Numbered from the stretch's first letter, positions 1 through 9,055 are shown. The stretch is DNA of 64,000 nt from Bacillus massiliglaciei (GCF_900098925.1 NZ_LT622359.1:279414-343413); one strand, 5' to 3'. Notes: generated by a model from the sequence alone, not told the origin. Numbers and translations are program-made.

Positions 1-45
1 CGATGAGAAATTCGATTTTTTGTTTTGGCTTTTTGGAAAAGCGAT

Positions 46-2043
46 CTAGGCTGCTTTTTTTTCAGGAACTTTAGCATGCTGTATATGGCTTGCAATCCAG
101 CCAATCACGAGCGAGGCAATCAAATAAATAATAAGGATGCCGATTTGTGTAAGAAGGCTATGCCATCCTCCAAGTGAAATGACTTCCTGCAGTTCTCTCA
201 GAGAATGTGTCATCGGCAGATATTGACCGATATGAGTTAAAACGGAAATACCCAATTCTCCTGGGAAGGTTCCGCCGGCACTTGCTAATTGGAGCACTAA
301 CAGAGTCACTGCCGCAAATTTCCCGACAAGTCCGAATACCGTTACCAGCATGAGAATAAGAGTCATAAAGGTAAAAGAGACGATGATGCTTGACAGGATA
401 AAGACAGGAACACTTGCCACCTCTAAATGGAATCCTAAAAGTACGACAGCATCTACTAACAATGCCTGTACAAACCCGATCAAATAAACTAATCCTAATT
501 TGTTTATAAAATGGACTGTTCCCGAAACCTGCATATTTTGTCTGCGTCCAAGCGGCAAAATGTTAGAGGCCATGATTCCACCTACGTAAAAAGCAAGAGA
601 CAGGAAGTAGGGAGCTATTCCGGTTCCGTAGTTCGGAACATCTGAAAGCTGTGAATCGACCAGCTGAACAGGTTCCGAGAACATAGATGTGGTTGCGTCT
701 GAATAGTGCAGACTTGTTTCTTTGGCTGCATCATTCAGTTTTACTGCCAGTTCATTGGATCCTGAGGCTAGAGAAGCCAGACCGTTTGTCAGGTCATTTG
801 CCCCGTCTTCAAGTTTTGTTCCGCCATCTGCAAGGGACGTGAGGCCGCCATCTAGAGAGGAAAAGCCATTCTGCCACTGGCTGAACCCGGCTGAGAACTG
901 ACTGGCGCCTTTATTAAGCTGGTCAGCCCCTGCTGTCGCTTCTTGCAATTTAGTGCCGAAAGTCTGCATTCCAGCCTGTAATTTTTCTTGGCCTGCCGCC
1001 AGTTTTTCAGCCCCTTCGCCTAATTCCCTTTCACCTGTCTGGAGTGAGGATTCTGCCTGTGAAAGGCCGTTTGATAAGGCGAGGATTTGTTGGAATCCTT
1101 GATCGTCTTTTATATCAGGATGGTCGTTCATATATTGTTCTAATTGTTTTTGCAGCTGATCAGCTGTATCGGCTGCCTGTTCTTGGCCTTTTATTAACTT
1201 TTTATTTCCTTCTGACCAAGTTTTCATATTTTGGCTGAAATCACTCATTCCGCTTTCAAGCGACTGCTCTCCTTCATTCAGCTTTTCCAATCCTGTATGG
1301 AGATTGTGGACACCTGTTGTCAGAGCGGATGCCCCATCTGCGAGCTTGTCTTCACCATCAGCAAGTTTGGAGCTTCCGCCTTTCAGCTCTTGGATGCCTT
1401 CATTTAAGCTATGAATGCCGTCGGTCAGTTCTTTGCTGCCGTCTTTGGCATCAACGGAGCCCTGATGGATCTCTTTAGCTCCAGTTCCGGCATCTGCCAG
1501 ACCATCGGATACTTCACCGAATTTATCCAGAACGCTTTCTGAATAAGACTTTGTAATATTGTCATTGATTTTTTGAGACATTTTTTCAACAGCAGTAGAG
1601 CTGATTTGGGCTGCTACAAAGTTTTTGCCGGGATTGACCTCATATAAGAGCTTGGCCGGATGAGGTTCCTTATCCATTAAGGTCGTCACATCTTTTGAAA
1701 AATTCTTCGGCACTGTTATGACCATATAATAATCGCCCTTTTCCAGACCTTTCTCAGCTGTGCTTGCTGATACAAAATGGAAATCGAGTTCTTTCGTTTT
1801 CTTCAATTCTGTTACAAAGTCATCGCCTGCGGTAAGGGGAGTTCCATCCATTTCGGCGCCCTGATCTAGATTGACGATGGCAACAGGAAGCTTATCCAGC
1901 TGTCCGTAGGGATTCCAGTAGCCGGCAAGGAAAAATCCCGAATAGATTAATGGCACGAGTAAAAGAAAGATTAAAGCAATTCTCCCATGTGAGTGATGCC
2001 ACATTGCTTTAACATCCTGAAAAATTAATTGTATTCCTTTCAT
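46..2043 (-). CDS. yhgE: YhgE/Pip-family membrane protein
   Basis: A 665-residue membrane protein of the YhgE/Pip family (ABC-2-like membrane fold related to phage infection protein and EsaA). One membrane segment lies at about residues 22-43. A long external region follows, of which about residues 190-430 is built from repeated short units of the type L-x-x-G-x-x-x-L-x-x-G. Five or so membrane segments lie from about residue 475 to the end, and the tail ends in lysines. This layout is the family signature. The true substrate is not known; related proteins are phage receptors or secretion-associated. It is divergent from a LysR regulator with 115 bp between them, so that regulator may control it. 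The ATG has an AAGGAAAG-type site upstream. No defect is seen. Confidence 0.85.
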   Translation of the reverse strand: MKGIQLIFQDVKAMWHHSHGRIALIFLLLVPLIYSGFFLAGYWNPYGQLDKLPVAIVNLDQGAEMDGTPLTAGDDFVTELKKTKELDFHFVSASTAEKGLEKGDYYMVITVPKNFSKDVTTLMDKEPHPAKLLYEVNPGKNFVAAQISSTAVEKMSQKINDNITKSYSESVLDKFGEVSDGLADAGTGAKEIHQGSVDAKDGSKELTDGIHSLNEGIQELKGGSSKLADGEDKLADGASALTTGVHNLHTGLEKLNEGEQSLESGMSDFSQNMKTWSEGNKKLIKGQEQAADTADQLQKQLEQYMNDHPDIKDDQGFQQILALSNGLSQAESSLQTGERELGEGAEKLAAGQEKLQAGMQTFGTKLQEATAGADQLNKGASQFSAGFSQWQNGFSSLDGGLTSLADGGTKLEDGANDLTNGLASLASGSNELAVKLNDAAKETSLHYSDATTSMFSEPVQLVDSQLSDVPNYGTGIAPYFLSLAFYVGGIMASNILPLGRRQNMQVSGTVHFINKLGLVYLIGFVQALLVDAVVLLGFHLEVASVPVFILSSIIVSFTFMTLILMLVTVFGLVGKFAAVTLLVLQLASAGGTFPGELGISVLTHIGQYLPMTHSLRELQEVISLGGWHSLLTQIGILIIYLIASLVIGWIASHIQHAKVPEKKAA

Positions 2044-2130
2044 ATACGAGTCTTTCCTTTCTTTTATATGGATTCACCTATCATAATTCGAAAGCTTGAT
2101 ACTGTATAATACATAATTGGTTATGAAATA

Positions 2131-2146
2131 ATAGGTTACAACCTAT
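2131..2146. promoter_or_regulatory. Perfect palindrome, candidate LysR operator
   Basis: ATAGGTTACAACCTAT is a perfect inverted repeat with 7-bp arms and a 2-bp centre, 12 bp before the LysR start and in the shared intergenic space with yhgE. A looser ATAA...TTAT repeat lies just upstream. LysR proteins usually bind such sites between divergent genes, so an autoregulatory operator is inferred. Binding is not shown by sequence alone. Confidence 0.5.
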
Positions 2147-2158
2147 AGAAAGGACGAC

Positions 2159-3064
2159 ATGATGGAAATTTTACAATTGAAGTATTTTCAGAAGGTAGCA
2201 AAGCTGGAGCATATGACTAAAGCGGCGGAGGAGCTTCAAATTGCACAGCCGTCTTTGAGTCAGACCATTTCACGCTTGGAAGAAGAATTGGGAGTGCCGC
2301 TCTTTGACAGGATAAATCGGAAGATCCAGCTTAATCCGTTTGGAAAAATCTTTCTCAGCAGGGTGGAGCGTGCTTTAGCAGAATTGAATGAGGGAAAGAG
2401 GGAGCTTGACGAACTGGCTCAGCGAAGTTCAAAAAATATTACTCTGGCCGTTACAATCCCAAGGGTTCTTCCGGATTTGCTGGGGGCTTTTCTAGCCAAA
2501 TACCCTGATATACGCTTTCAGCAATTTCTTGAATCGGTTTCTTCGATGAAAAGAATGCTGATAGAAGGTGAAATTGATTATTGTATCTCCTCTGTTCCGA
2601 TTGAAGGTCCGGACCTTAACTGGGCACCTCTGATCACAGAAGAAATTTTCCTATTGGTTCCGCCAAACCACAGGCTGGCCGGTAAAGGAAGCATTCCTCT
2701 CTCAGAAGTGAAAGAAGAGGCTTTTATCAGCATGAATACTGGGTTTGGTTTTCGGAGCCTGACAGATCAATTTTGCCAAGAAGCTGGTTTTAAGCAAATG
2801 ATTACGTTTGAAGGGGATGAGCCGGCGGTAATTGCGGATTTGGTCAGAAAGGGGCTGGGTGTGGCATTTGTTTCAGAGCTGTCCTGGCAGCACCATACGG
2901 GTCCGGTGCCAACCAAAATTCGGATAGAGAAGCCTGAATGCAAAAGGACGATCGGTCTGGCCTGGTCTGAAAAACGGTATATGACCCCGGCGGCCAGAAC
3001 TTTTCGTTCCTTTGTAATGGACTACTTTGATACACTTGCCAAGCAGTTATCGGGAGGGAAGTAG
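2159..3064 (+). CDS. LysR-family transcriptional regulator
   Basis: A 301-residue LysR-type regulator. The winged helix-turn-helix occupies residues 1-60 (MTKAAEELQIAQPSLSQTIS is the recognition region) and the periplasmic-binding-like effector domain runs from about residue 90 to 295. The effector is not predictable. It is divergent from yhgE and preceded by a perfect palindrome that could be its operator. The start is one of two adjacent ATG codons after GAAAGGACGAC. An insertion sequence begins about 20 bp after the stop codon, but the gene appears complete (family length about 290-305). Confidence 0.9.
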   Translation: MMEILQLKYFQKVAKLEHMTKAAEELQIAQPSLSQTISRLEEELGVPLFDRINRKIQLNPFGKIFLSRVERALAELNEGKRELDELAQRSSKNITLAVTIPRVLPDLLGAFLAKYPDIRFQQFLESVSSMKRMLIEGEIDYCISSVPIEGPDLNWAPLITEEIFLLVPPNHRLAGKGSIPLSEVKEEAFISMNTGFGFRSLTDQFCQEAGFKQMITFEGDEPAVIADLVRKGLGVAFVSELSWQHHTGPVPTKIRIEKPECKRTIGLAWSEKRYMTPAARTFRSFVMDYFDTLAKQLSGGK

Positions 3065-3114
3065 GCAGAAAAAAATATCAAATTGGTAGTGACCCCATAA
3101 AGTTAGAGTTTATA

Positions 3115-4032
3115 TTATGCAGCTGGTTGGCTGGTTTGAGTTCGGTACTGCACTGGACTTAAGCCAGCCAATTTTAGCTTAATCCGTATGTTGTTATAGT
3201 AATCGATGTACTCTGCTATTTTTTTCTTAAGCTCACCATACGATATGAGTTCTTCCCCGTAATACATTTCCTGTTTCAGAATCCCAAAGAAATTCTCCAT
3301 GGCTGCGTTATCTGCACACGTGGCTTTTCGGGACATACTTTGAAAGATTTTGTTGACCTTTAGTGCCTTCACCCATTTATTATGTTGATACTGCCAGCCT
3401 TGGTCTGAATGAATGGTTGTGCGATAGCCAGCTTCATTTTTAACCATATCTATTGCTTGGTTCAATGGGGCTAAAACCAAATCCAGTGTGGGTCTGTTAG
3501 AAATCCCGAAAGAGATAATTTCACCGTTATAAAGGTCTACTATCGGACTTAAATACAGTTTTTTATTTCCTGTACATTTAAACTCTGTCACATCTGTTAC
3601 TAATTTTTGAAGGCGGTAAGGGGCAGTAAACCGACGGTTCAAACGGTTTTTAGCCACTTTCCCCACCTTCCCTCTGTAGGAATTATAGCGGGATTTACGT
3701 GTGAATTTTCCACATTTTAAGTCTAGCTCCCCCATAATTCGCTGCACTTTTTTATGATTGATGACATGACCGTGTGCCTTTAATTCCGAATGAATCCGGC
3801 GGTATCCGTATCGTCCTTTATGTTTTTTAAACAATTCTAGAATGATATCTTTCCATTTTTGATCAGGATCTTCTTTCTTACATTGTTGGATGTGATAATG
3901 ATACGTAGCTTCAGGAATCCCTACTACTTCAAGGACATCGATTAATCGGAATCCTTCTTCGTGGAGTTCGAATGCCAGCGCTGCCTGTGCTTTTCGAGGA
4001 AGGCATCCGGGTTCTCCTGAAAAGCGTTTAGC
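3115..4032 (-). CDS. IS150-type transposase OrfB (DDE integrase domain)
   Basis: The catalytic part of the transposase. The longest frame with its own start is a TTG at 3834, but the same reading frame is open back to the slippery site. The extra part reads KAQAALAFELHEEGF and VGIPEATYHYH, typical of the HTH_21 linker of IS150 OrfB. The rve core follows with the DDE pattern: D in LVTDVTEFK, D in TIHSDQGWQYQ and E in NAAMENFFGILKQE. The protein is therefore probably made as an OrfAB fusion of about 460 residues by -1 frameshifting. No internal stop or missing catalytic residue is seen, so the element may be active. Confidence 0.85.
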   Translation of the reverse strand, partial: AKRFSGEPGCLPRKAQAALAFELHEEGFRLIDVLEVVGIPEATYHYHIQQCKKEDPDQKWKDIILELFKKHKGRYGYRRIHSELKAHGHVINHKKVQRIMGELDLKCGKFTRKSRYNSYRGKVGKVAKNRLNRRFTAPYRLQKLVTDVTEFKCTGNKKLYLSPIVDLYNGEIISFGISNRPTLDLVLAPLNQAIDMVKNEAGYRTTIHSDQGWQYQHNKWVKALKVNKIFQSMSRKATCADNAAMENFFGILKQEMYYGEELISYGELKKKIAEYIDYYNNIRIKLKLAGLSPVQYRTQTSQPAA

Positions 4033-4502
4033 TTTTTTAAATACGCAACCTCTAATCGAAGCAGCTCATTTTCACGCTCTAACTGTTCTTCACGAGATTC
4101 TGTTCCCCGCTTAGATCCATTCAATTTTGGTTTTTTAGACATAGGAAGCCGTCCTTTCCTTTTTTCTTCGAGGCCTTCTATCCCTTCATCTAAGAATTTC
4201 CTTCTCCAATTGGCAATTAAAGAAGGGTTATTCAGATTAAATTCCATCGCTGTATCATAGTAAGAAGCCTCTGTTTGTTTCATAAAGTGTAATACAGTAC
4301 GTTTGAATTGAACAGAATAAACTTGTTTTCCCCGTTTCCTTTCTATGCCTGCTTCTCCAAATTCTTTATAAGAACGTACCCAGTTTTGTATGGATGTACG
4401 ATTTGGTATGCCGTATTTTTGGGCTAATTGATGATAGCTTAAACTACCTGATAGATATTCCCTTACGAGTTTTAATTTCGTTTCTTTACTATATTTCACC
4501 AT
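3942..4502 (-). CDS. IS150-type transposase OrfA (HTH)
   Basis: A 186-residue OrfA with two helix-turn-helix units (residues 1-55 and about 60-115; SYHQLAQKYGIPNRTSIQNW is typical) and a C-terminal leucine-rich coiled coil ending AYLKKLNAF, where the slippery codons lie. It binds the inverted repeats and regulates transposition. Its ATG is followed at once by GTG. The only ribosome-binding site (GGGGTG) lies inside a hairpin made from the right inverted repeat, which should restrict translation on read-through transcripts. Confidence 0.87.
   Translation of the reverse strand: MVKYSKETKLKLVREYLSGSLSYHQLAQKYGIPNRTSIQNWVRSYKEFGEAGIERKRGKQVYSVQFKRTVLHFMKQTEASYYDTAMEFNLNNPSLIANWRRKFLDEGIEGLEEKRKGRLPMSKKPKLNGSKRGTESREEQLERENELLRLEVAYLKKLNAFQENPDAFLEKHRQRWHSNSTKKDSD
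4032..4038 (-). other. A6G slippery heptamer for -1 frameshift
   Basis: On the minus strand the orfA frame reads TTA AAA AAG CTA, giving A AAA AAG in the correct register for tandem -1 slippage. After slipping the frame continues GCT AAA CGC into the open orfB frame without a stop. This is the same heptamer used by IS150 and IS911. The register and the open frame are seen directly; frameshifting itself is inferred from the family. Confidence 0.75.
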
Positions 4503-4509
4503 AGAAAAA

Positions 4510-4549
4510 CACCCCAGAACTTAGATTTTGAACTCTAACTTCTGGGGTG
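4510..4549 (-). promoter_or_regulatory. Hairpin covering the orfA ribosome-binding site
   Basis: On the minus strand CACCCCAGAAGTTAG pairs with CTAAGTTCTGGGGTG with one mismatch and a 10-nt loop. The 5' arm is part of the right inverted repeat and the 3' arm contains the GGGGTG Shine-Dalgarno of orfA. A transcript entering from outside would fold the site shut; a transcript starting inside would not carry the first arm. This is a known protective device in insertion sequences. Confidence 0.6.
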
Positions 4550-4736
4550 CAGCACCATTCCCCACGGAAATTTGATATTTTTACTTATGCTGGATGGAGT
4601 CCTTCAGGTTTGAGGGGAAGGCACGGTTCGAAACTGCCGTCTATTCCTCCAGAACGCCTTATCCATTCATTAAGAATCCCTTTCTTCGATCAATGCTTAC
4701 CCTATATTCTAAGGATTTTCTGTCTCAGGCTCTTTC

Positions 4737-5486
4737 TCATTTTAAAGAAGTGGTGGCCAAAAACTCTCTGGTTCGCTCTTCTTCAGGCGTATTGAAGAAC
4801 GATTCAGGATGGCCGGTTTCGACAATTCGACCCTCATGCATAAAGATGATCCAGTCTCCCACTTCACGGGCAAAGCCCATTTCATGGGTAACAACAACCA
4901 TGGTCATTCCTTCGATTGCCAGCTCTTTCATTGTAGCGAGGACCTCTCCGACCAGCTCGGGGTCAAGAGCAGAGGTAGGTTCGTCAAAGAGCAGGATATC
5001 AGGCTTCATTGCCAATGCCCGGGCAATCGCCACACGCTGCTTCTGACCGCCCGAGAGTTTGCTCGGGTACACATCAGCTTTATCCGCGAGTCCTACTTTA
5101 TCAAGCAGCTGTTTCGCTTCCTGGACAGCGGTTGCTTTCGGCACTTTTTTCACATGTATGGGTGCTTCAATGACGTTTTCCAGCACAGTCATATGCGGGA
5201 AAAGCTGAAAATGCTGAAAGACCATTCCTACTTTTTCCCGGACTTTATTGATATCGTGCGTTTCGGTTGAAACTTCTTCGCCCTCAATGATAATTTGGCC
5301 GCTGTCCTTCTTTTCCAGATAATTCAGGCAGCGAAGCAGGGTGCTTTTTCCTGAACCGCTGGGGCCGATCAGGCAGACGACATCGCTTTCGAAAACTTTC
5401 ATGTCGATATCTTTGAGGACGTGAAGGTCACCAAACGATTTATTTAAATTTTTAACTCGAATCATCACTCTTTTTTCTTGTTCCAT
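4737..5486 (-). CDS. Polar amino acid ABC transporter ATP-binding protein
   Basis: An ATPase of the GlnQ/HisP class, about 249 residues from the ATG chosen here. Walker [11 protein letters not shown]-loop [18 protein letters not shown], signature [15 protein letters not shown], Walker [13 protein letters not shown] and H-loop [12 protein letters not shown] are all intact. It powers uptake of a polar amino acid together with the permease and lipoprotein encoded just upstream. A GTG twelve bases further upstream is also possible, but the GGGAG site sits directly against it, so the internal ATG is preferred. Last gene of a three-gene operon; an insertion sequence lies about 180 bp beyond its end. 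Confidence 0.9.
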   Translation of the reverse strand: MEQEKRVMIRVKNLNKSFGDLHVLKDIDMKVFESDVVCLIGPSGSGKSTLLRCLNYLEKKDSGQIIIEGEEVSTETHDINKVREKVGMVFQHFQLFPHMTVLENVIEAPIHVKKVPKATAVQEAKQLLDKVGLADKADVYPSKLSGGQKQRVAIARALAMKPDILLFDEPTSALDPELVGEVLATMKELAIEGMTMVVVTHEMGFAREVGDWIIFMHEGRIVETGHPESFFNTPEEERTREFLATTSLK

Positions 5487-5501
5487 TAGTTCTTTCACTC
5501 C

Positions 5502-6167
5502 CTATCGGTCACTGACTGCAAATTTCTTTTCGAGTAAATGGACGGCAATGGTAAGCAGAGCCACGAGAATCAGGTAATAAACGGCTACAATAAGCAAATA
5601 AGTCATTTCATCAAAATTATTGGAACCGAGTGTTGTCGCTACATTGAATAATTCATTCATGGAGATGAAGGCTGCCAGAGAGGAATCCTTCAGACCAATG
5701 ATGAATTGGTTTCCAAGCGGAGGAAGCGCTCTTCTGAATGCCTGCGGCAAAATAACCCTGCGCATGGCAAGCGCATTGCTCATACCTAGGGAACGACCTG
5801 CTTCCATTTGTCCTTTATCAATGGATTGGATGGTGCCCCGGAAGATTTCAGAGATATAAGCGCCGTTATGAAAGGCGAGTGCGAGTGACGCCGCCCAAAA
5901 GTCCGGCAGAAGGAACAGACCGCTGATCCCAAAGTACAAAATAAAGATCTGGACAATCAGTGGCGTTCCGCGCACTAAGAACACATAAACATCAGATATC
6001 CAGCCGAGCCATTTAATATTGGATATTTTCAAAAGTGCGAAAATAAGACCGATTACAATTCCTACAAGAATCGATACAACGGTTAATTTTAACGTGAGCC
6101 ACATGGCATCGAGGAACACGTCGGTGGAGCTGAATAATGTATTGAAAAAATGAGCAAAACTAGGCAA
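5502..6167 (-). CDS. Polar amino acid ABC transporter permease
   Basis: A HisM/GlnP-type permease of about 221 residues with 4-5 membrane segments. The EAA loop EAGRSLGMSNALAMRRVILP, which docks on the ATPase, is intact. The start chosen is a TTG preceded by GGGAG at 8 nt (protein begins LPSFAHFFN). The frame stays open a further 25 codons upstream, overlapping the lipoprotein gene, but that extension has no family resemblance. It is followed closely by the ATPase gene, so the two are probably translated together. Confidence 0.87.
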   Translation of the reverse strand: MPSFAHFFNTLFSSTDVFLDAMWLTLKLTVVSILVGIVIGLIFALLKISNIKWLGWISDVYVFLVRGTPLIVQIFILYFGISGLFLLPDFWAASLALAFHNGAYISEIFRGTIQSIDKGQMEAGRSLGMSNALAMRRVILPQAFRRALPPLGNQFIIGLKDSSLAAFISMNELFNVATTLGSNNFDEMTYLLIVAVYYLILVALLTIAVHLLEKKFAVSDR

Positions 6168-6198
6168 ATGGAAAACTCCCTTTCTATCAATCTGCTTC

Positions 6199-6972
6199 TT
6201 ATTCAGGCTTAGTCGTGATGTCCTCGCCAAAATACTTTTCACTGATTTTTTTCAGTGTCCCGTCTTGGCGGAGGGCTTCAAGCGCACCATTGATTCTCTT
6301 TAACAGCTGCGGGTTGTCCTGTGGAAGGACGACAGCCTGTTCACTGCGCTCGATCAATTGCCTTCCTTCAATTTTAAATCCGTTTTTAGCGGCTTCTTTC
6401 CCGGTTACAAAGTCTGTAATAACCGCATTGTGACGCCCGCTGCTTAATGCCTGCAAAGCCGTTAGATCACTGTCATAGGTTTTCACATTTGTGGCATACT
6501 CTGCAGCTGTATCCGCATATGTAGAGCCTTTTGAGGCGGCTACTTCCTTGCCTTTTAAATCATCGGTGGTTTCAATATCGCTGTCGGGCCGAACGAAAAT
6601 TTGCGGTCCCGAATAGTAATAAGGATCAGAAAAAGCCACGTATTTACTGCGCTGTTCGTTGATTGTATGGCTTGCTACGGCCGCATCGGCACGTCCGGTC
6701 TTGACTCCTTCGACAATCCCTTTGAATTTGATTCGCTTTGGAACAGGTTCCAGTCCGAGTTCCTTAGCGATGGCTTCTCCGACTTCAATGTCGAAACCTG
6801 TTAATGACATGTCGTTCTGAACGTAGCTGAATGGCTTGAATTCACCTGAAGCGGCGAATACAAATTGATTTTTGTTTATGAGCTGGCTGCCGTCATCTAG
6901 CTTGTCTTTTTCGGCACAGCCTGTCAGCAGGAGAAATGCAAGTGACAGGAGCAGCATGGCTTTCATTTTCAT
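6199..6972 (-). CDS. Amino acid ABC transporter substrate-binding lipoprotein
   Basis: A 257-residue SBP_bac_3 protein. The signal peptide MKMKAMLLLSLAFLLLTGC carries lipobox LTGC, so it is lipid-anchored outside the membrane. Features of the family are FKPFSYV, GFDIEVGEAIAKELG and AAVASHTINEQRSKYVAFSDPYYYSG (Arg that binds the substrate carboxylate). The fold fits polar amino acids (glutamine, cystine or arginine type); the exact ligand cannot be told. The ATG chosen follows GGGGGAGAAAGAGAATCA; an in-frame start 14 codons upstream would spoil the signal peptide. First gene of the operon with permease and ATPase. Confidence 0.88.
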   Translation of the reverse strand: MKMKAMLLLSLAFLLLTGCAEKDKLDDGSQLINKNQFVFAASGEFKPFSYVQNDMSLTGFDIEVGEAIAKELGLEPVPKRIKFKGIVEGVKTGRADAAVASHTINEQRSKYVAFSDPYYYSGPQIFVRPDSDIETTDDLKGKEVAASKGSTYADTAAEYATNVKTYDSDLTALQALSSGRHNAVITDFVTGKEAAKNGFKIEGRQLIERSEQAVVLPQDNPQLLKRINGALEALRQDGTLKKISEKYFGEDITTKPE

Positions 6973-7261
6973 TGATTCTCTTTCTCCCCCTTCTTGAATG
7001 CGTTCCCCAAGCATGCTGGTTCTAATGTGAGCGGATGCCGGGGTGAAGATGATTATGTAGTAAAAAAGTCGCTAAGTTCTTTATCCATACCCATGGAAAG
7101 CAGCGATTAACCGCATTTGGGAAAAAAGAGGAAAATCGGCCCGGGGAAATGCGGTACAATTTGTTCTGAAAGTAAGACAGTGGTTCAAATGACGGGGAAA
7201 AAGAGAGGGTGAAAGGGGAAGTAAATTAAAGTATAATAAGCAGAAAAAGATAGAAGGGCAG

Positions 7262-8173
7262 TTGGAAAGTATAGTGACCAATTTTGTGCAGGAACAATTA
7301 CACCATTTCCAAGAAAAAAATCGTAATACAGGGCGCCTGATTATTAAATGTCCGGATCAGCCCGGCATTGTGGCTGCTGTCTCCTCCTTTTTGAAGCAAT
7401 TTGATGCGAATATTGTTGAATTAAGTCAATATTCCATGAATCCAAATGGAGGCACTTTTTTTACTAGAATCGAGTTTGAATGTATTCATTTGAAAGATAA
7501 GGCACCGCAAATGGAGCAGGCCTTCATGGAAATTGCAGATGAGTTTGCAATGGAATGGAAGTTTAATTATGTCAGTGATTTAAAACGGACTGCTATATTT
7601 GTTTCTCAGGAACCGCATTGTCTGCTTGAACTTTTGTGGGAGTGGCAAAGCGGTGAGCTGATGACGGATATTGCGCTTGTTATAAGCAATCACGAGGATG
7701 CCAGGGAAATTGTTGAATCTATGCAAATTCCTTTCTATCACATTCCGGCTAACAAGGAAATTAGGAAAGAAGCGGAAGAAAAGCAGCTGAGGCTTCTTAA
7801 GGAATATCAAATAGATGTCATTGTTCTGGCCAGGTATATGCAAATCCTGACGCCTTCTTTTGTTGCAGCCCATCCGAATAAGATTATTAATATCCATCAT
7901 TCCTTTCTCCCTGCCTTTATCGGTGCGCGGCCGTATGAGCGTGCTTACGACCGGGGAGTCAAGCTGATCGGAGCGACTTCGCACTATGTGACCAATGATT
8001 TGGATGAGGGGCCGATCATTGAACAGGATATCGGCCGTGTGGATCATCGCGATTCTGCGGATGATATGAAAAAGGCCGGAAGAGCGATTGAACGTACTGT
8101 GCTTGCCAGAGCCGTCAAATGGCATCTTGAAGACCGGGTTCTTGTTCATCAAAATAAAACAGTTGTCTTTTAA
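7262..8173 (+). CDS. purU: Formyltetrahydrofolate deformylase
   Basis: PurU hydrolyses 10-formyl-THF to formate and THF, balancing one-carbon pools with purine synthesis in the cytoplasm. An N-terminal ACT domain (about residues 20-100, starting GRLIIKCPDQPGIVAAV) precedes a formyltransferase-fold domain containing IINIHHSFLPAFIGARPY and GATSHYVTNDLDEGPII, with the Asn-His-Asp catalytic set. Length 303 is normal. The start is a TTG after AGAAGGGCAG; a GTG four codons later is nearly as plausible. A TATAAT at 7232-7237 may be its -10 element. It is monocistronic and ends at a strong terminator. Confidence 0.93.
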   Translation: MESIVTNFVQEQLHHFQEKNRNTGRLIIKCPDQPGIVAAVSSFLKQFDANIVELSQYSMNPNGGTFFTRIEFECIHLKDKAPQMEQAFMEIADEFAMEWKFNYVSDLKRTAIFVSQEPHCLLELLWEWQSGELMTDIALVISNHEDAREIVESMQIPFYHIPANKEIRKEAEEKQLRLLKEYQIDVIVLARYMQILTPSFVAAHPNKIINIHHSFLPAFIGARPYERAYDRGVKLIGATSHYVTNDLDEGPIIEQDIGRVDHRDSADDMKKAGRAIERTVLARAVKWHLEDRVLVHQNKTVVF

Positions 8174-8219
8174 AAAAAGCCTCCTGGAGCTTATTGAGAG
8201 CTCATAGGAGGCTTTTTAG
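8174..8219. terminator. Bidirectional terminator after purU
   Basis: AAAAAGCCTCCT pairs with AGGAGGCTTTTT around a 20-nt loop that itself contains GAGCT/AGCTC. Runs of A and T on both sides let it serve the convergent purU and SIMPL genes. Confidence 0.85.
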
Positions 8220-8221
8220 CG

Positions 8222-8884
8222 CTAATAGGTATAGTCTGCCTGAACAGAGGCTCGGATGGTTAATTCTCCCGGCTGAATGGGCACAGGTGCTGCTTTCGTG
8301 AAGGTGCTGGCCTGATGTAGCACAGGGGGAGAAGCTGGAGGAATTTCTTCGATGCGGACAGGCACCGGATGAAGATTAATATGTAAGGTTTGCGATAGGG
8401 CTGCTGCTTTTTCACCTGCATTTCGTAAAGCAAGCGAAAGTGCCTGATTATAAACGGCTTCTGGATTAGATAAAGTGAAACGAACGTTTGAGACCGTATT
8501 TGCCCCATTCTTGACTGCTGTGTCCACGGTCATTCCTACACTTTCAAGGTCCTGGAGCTCTATGAGGAGCATATGCTGAACTCTGTAGTTCTGAAAAATT
8601 TCCTGCCCGTCGACATAATTATACTGAGGGTCCATACGATAGACGCTCGTTTTCATTTGATTGCGGGGAATTCCAAGCGCGCTTAATCCTCCGATAATGC
8701 TGGAAATGGTTTGAGAATTAGCAAGCTGTGCTTCCTTTGAATCTTTATTTTCAGTAATCGCGCCAAGAGTAATGACTGCTTCATCTGGTGCAGCTTGGAT
8801 CATGCCTTCACCTGAAACCGTAAGCAAACGGATATCTGACCTTGTTCCAGAAGGGGCAGTTGGTTTTTTATAAGAGGATTCCAT
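8222..8884 (-). CDS. SIMPL domain (DUF541) protein
   Basis: A 220-residue SIMPL-domain protein. The core runs from about residue 20 (LLTVSGEGMIQAAPDEAVITLG) to the end and includes YNYVDGQEIFQNYRVQHML and the final VQADYTY, all typical. Bacterial relatives are often secreted or periplasmic, with roles in oxidative stress or surface assembly, but no signal peptide is visible here. Function is therefore not assigned. It stands alone between terminators, convergent with purU. Confidence 0.8.
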   Translation of the reverse strand: MESSYKKPTAPSGTRSDIRLLTVSGEGMIQAAPDEAVITLGAITENKDSKEAQLANSQTISSIIGGLSALGIPRNQMKTSVYRMDPQYNYVDGQEIFQNYRVQHMLLIELQDLESVGMTVDTAVKNGANTVSNVRFTLSNPEAVYNQALSLALRNAGEKAAALSQTLHINLHPVPVRIEEIPPASPPVLHQASTFTKAAPVPIQPGELTIRASVQADYTY

Positions 8885-9013
8885 TATTTTTTCACCAGCC
8901 TTTTATGATAGTTCCATTCTATTAGATGGCCTTGCTTTATATTCTCAAACCTTTTGTCTGGTTTTGGTCATAAGTCATATTTATTTAAGAGAGAGGCTCT
9001 GTGCTAATAAAAT

Positions 9014-9055
9014 GGGCTTCCGCCAAACTTGTAAACATGGAGTTGGCGGAAGCCC
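9014..9055 (-). terminator. Terminator of ywbE
   Basis: GGGCTTCCGCCAA and TTGGCGGAAGCCC form a perfect 13-bp stem with a 16-nt loop. On the minus strand it is followed by ATTTTATT. It lies just after ywbE on that strand. Confidence 0.75.

Larger units (their letters stand above)
3084..4557 (-). mobile_element. IS3-family (IS150 subgroup) insertion sequence
   Basis: About 1.47 kb, the usual length for IS150-like elements. The ends are imperfect inverted repeats: the left end starts TGGTAGTGACCCCATAAAG and the right end, read inward, starts TGGTGCTGCACCCCAGAAG. Both share AAGTTAGAGTT further in. Two overlapping transposase frames, orfA and orfB, lie on the minus strand with an A6G slippery site. 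The flanking triplets are AAT on the left and TTC on the right, so no target duplication is evident; the exact ends could be off by a few bases, or the copy may have recombined. It sits between the convergent lysR and amino acid ABC genes and breaks no recognisable gene. The 180 bp between the right end and the ABC ATPase gene hold nothing recognisable. Confidence 0.88.

Noticed and set aside
3084-4557. IS insertion having disrupted a gene
   Set aside because: lysR and the ABC genes on both sides are complete and no split reading frame joins across the element.
4547-4795. Frames between the insertion sequence and the ABC ATPase
   Set aside because: They run antisense into the ATPase gene and start inside the IS inverted repeat; no similarity to a protein.
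7081-7281. Open frame on the minus strand upstream of purU
   Set aside because: No ribosome-binding site, low-complexity composition, overlaps the purU start; a chance frame.
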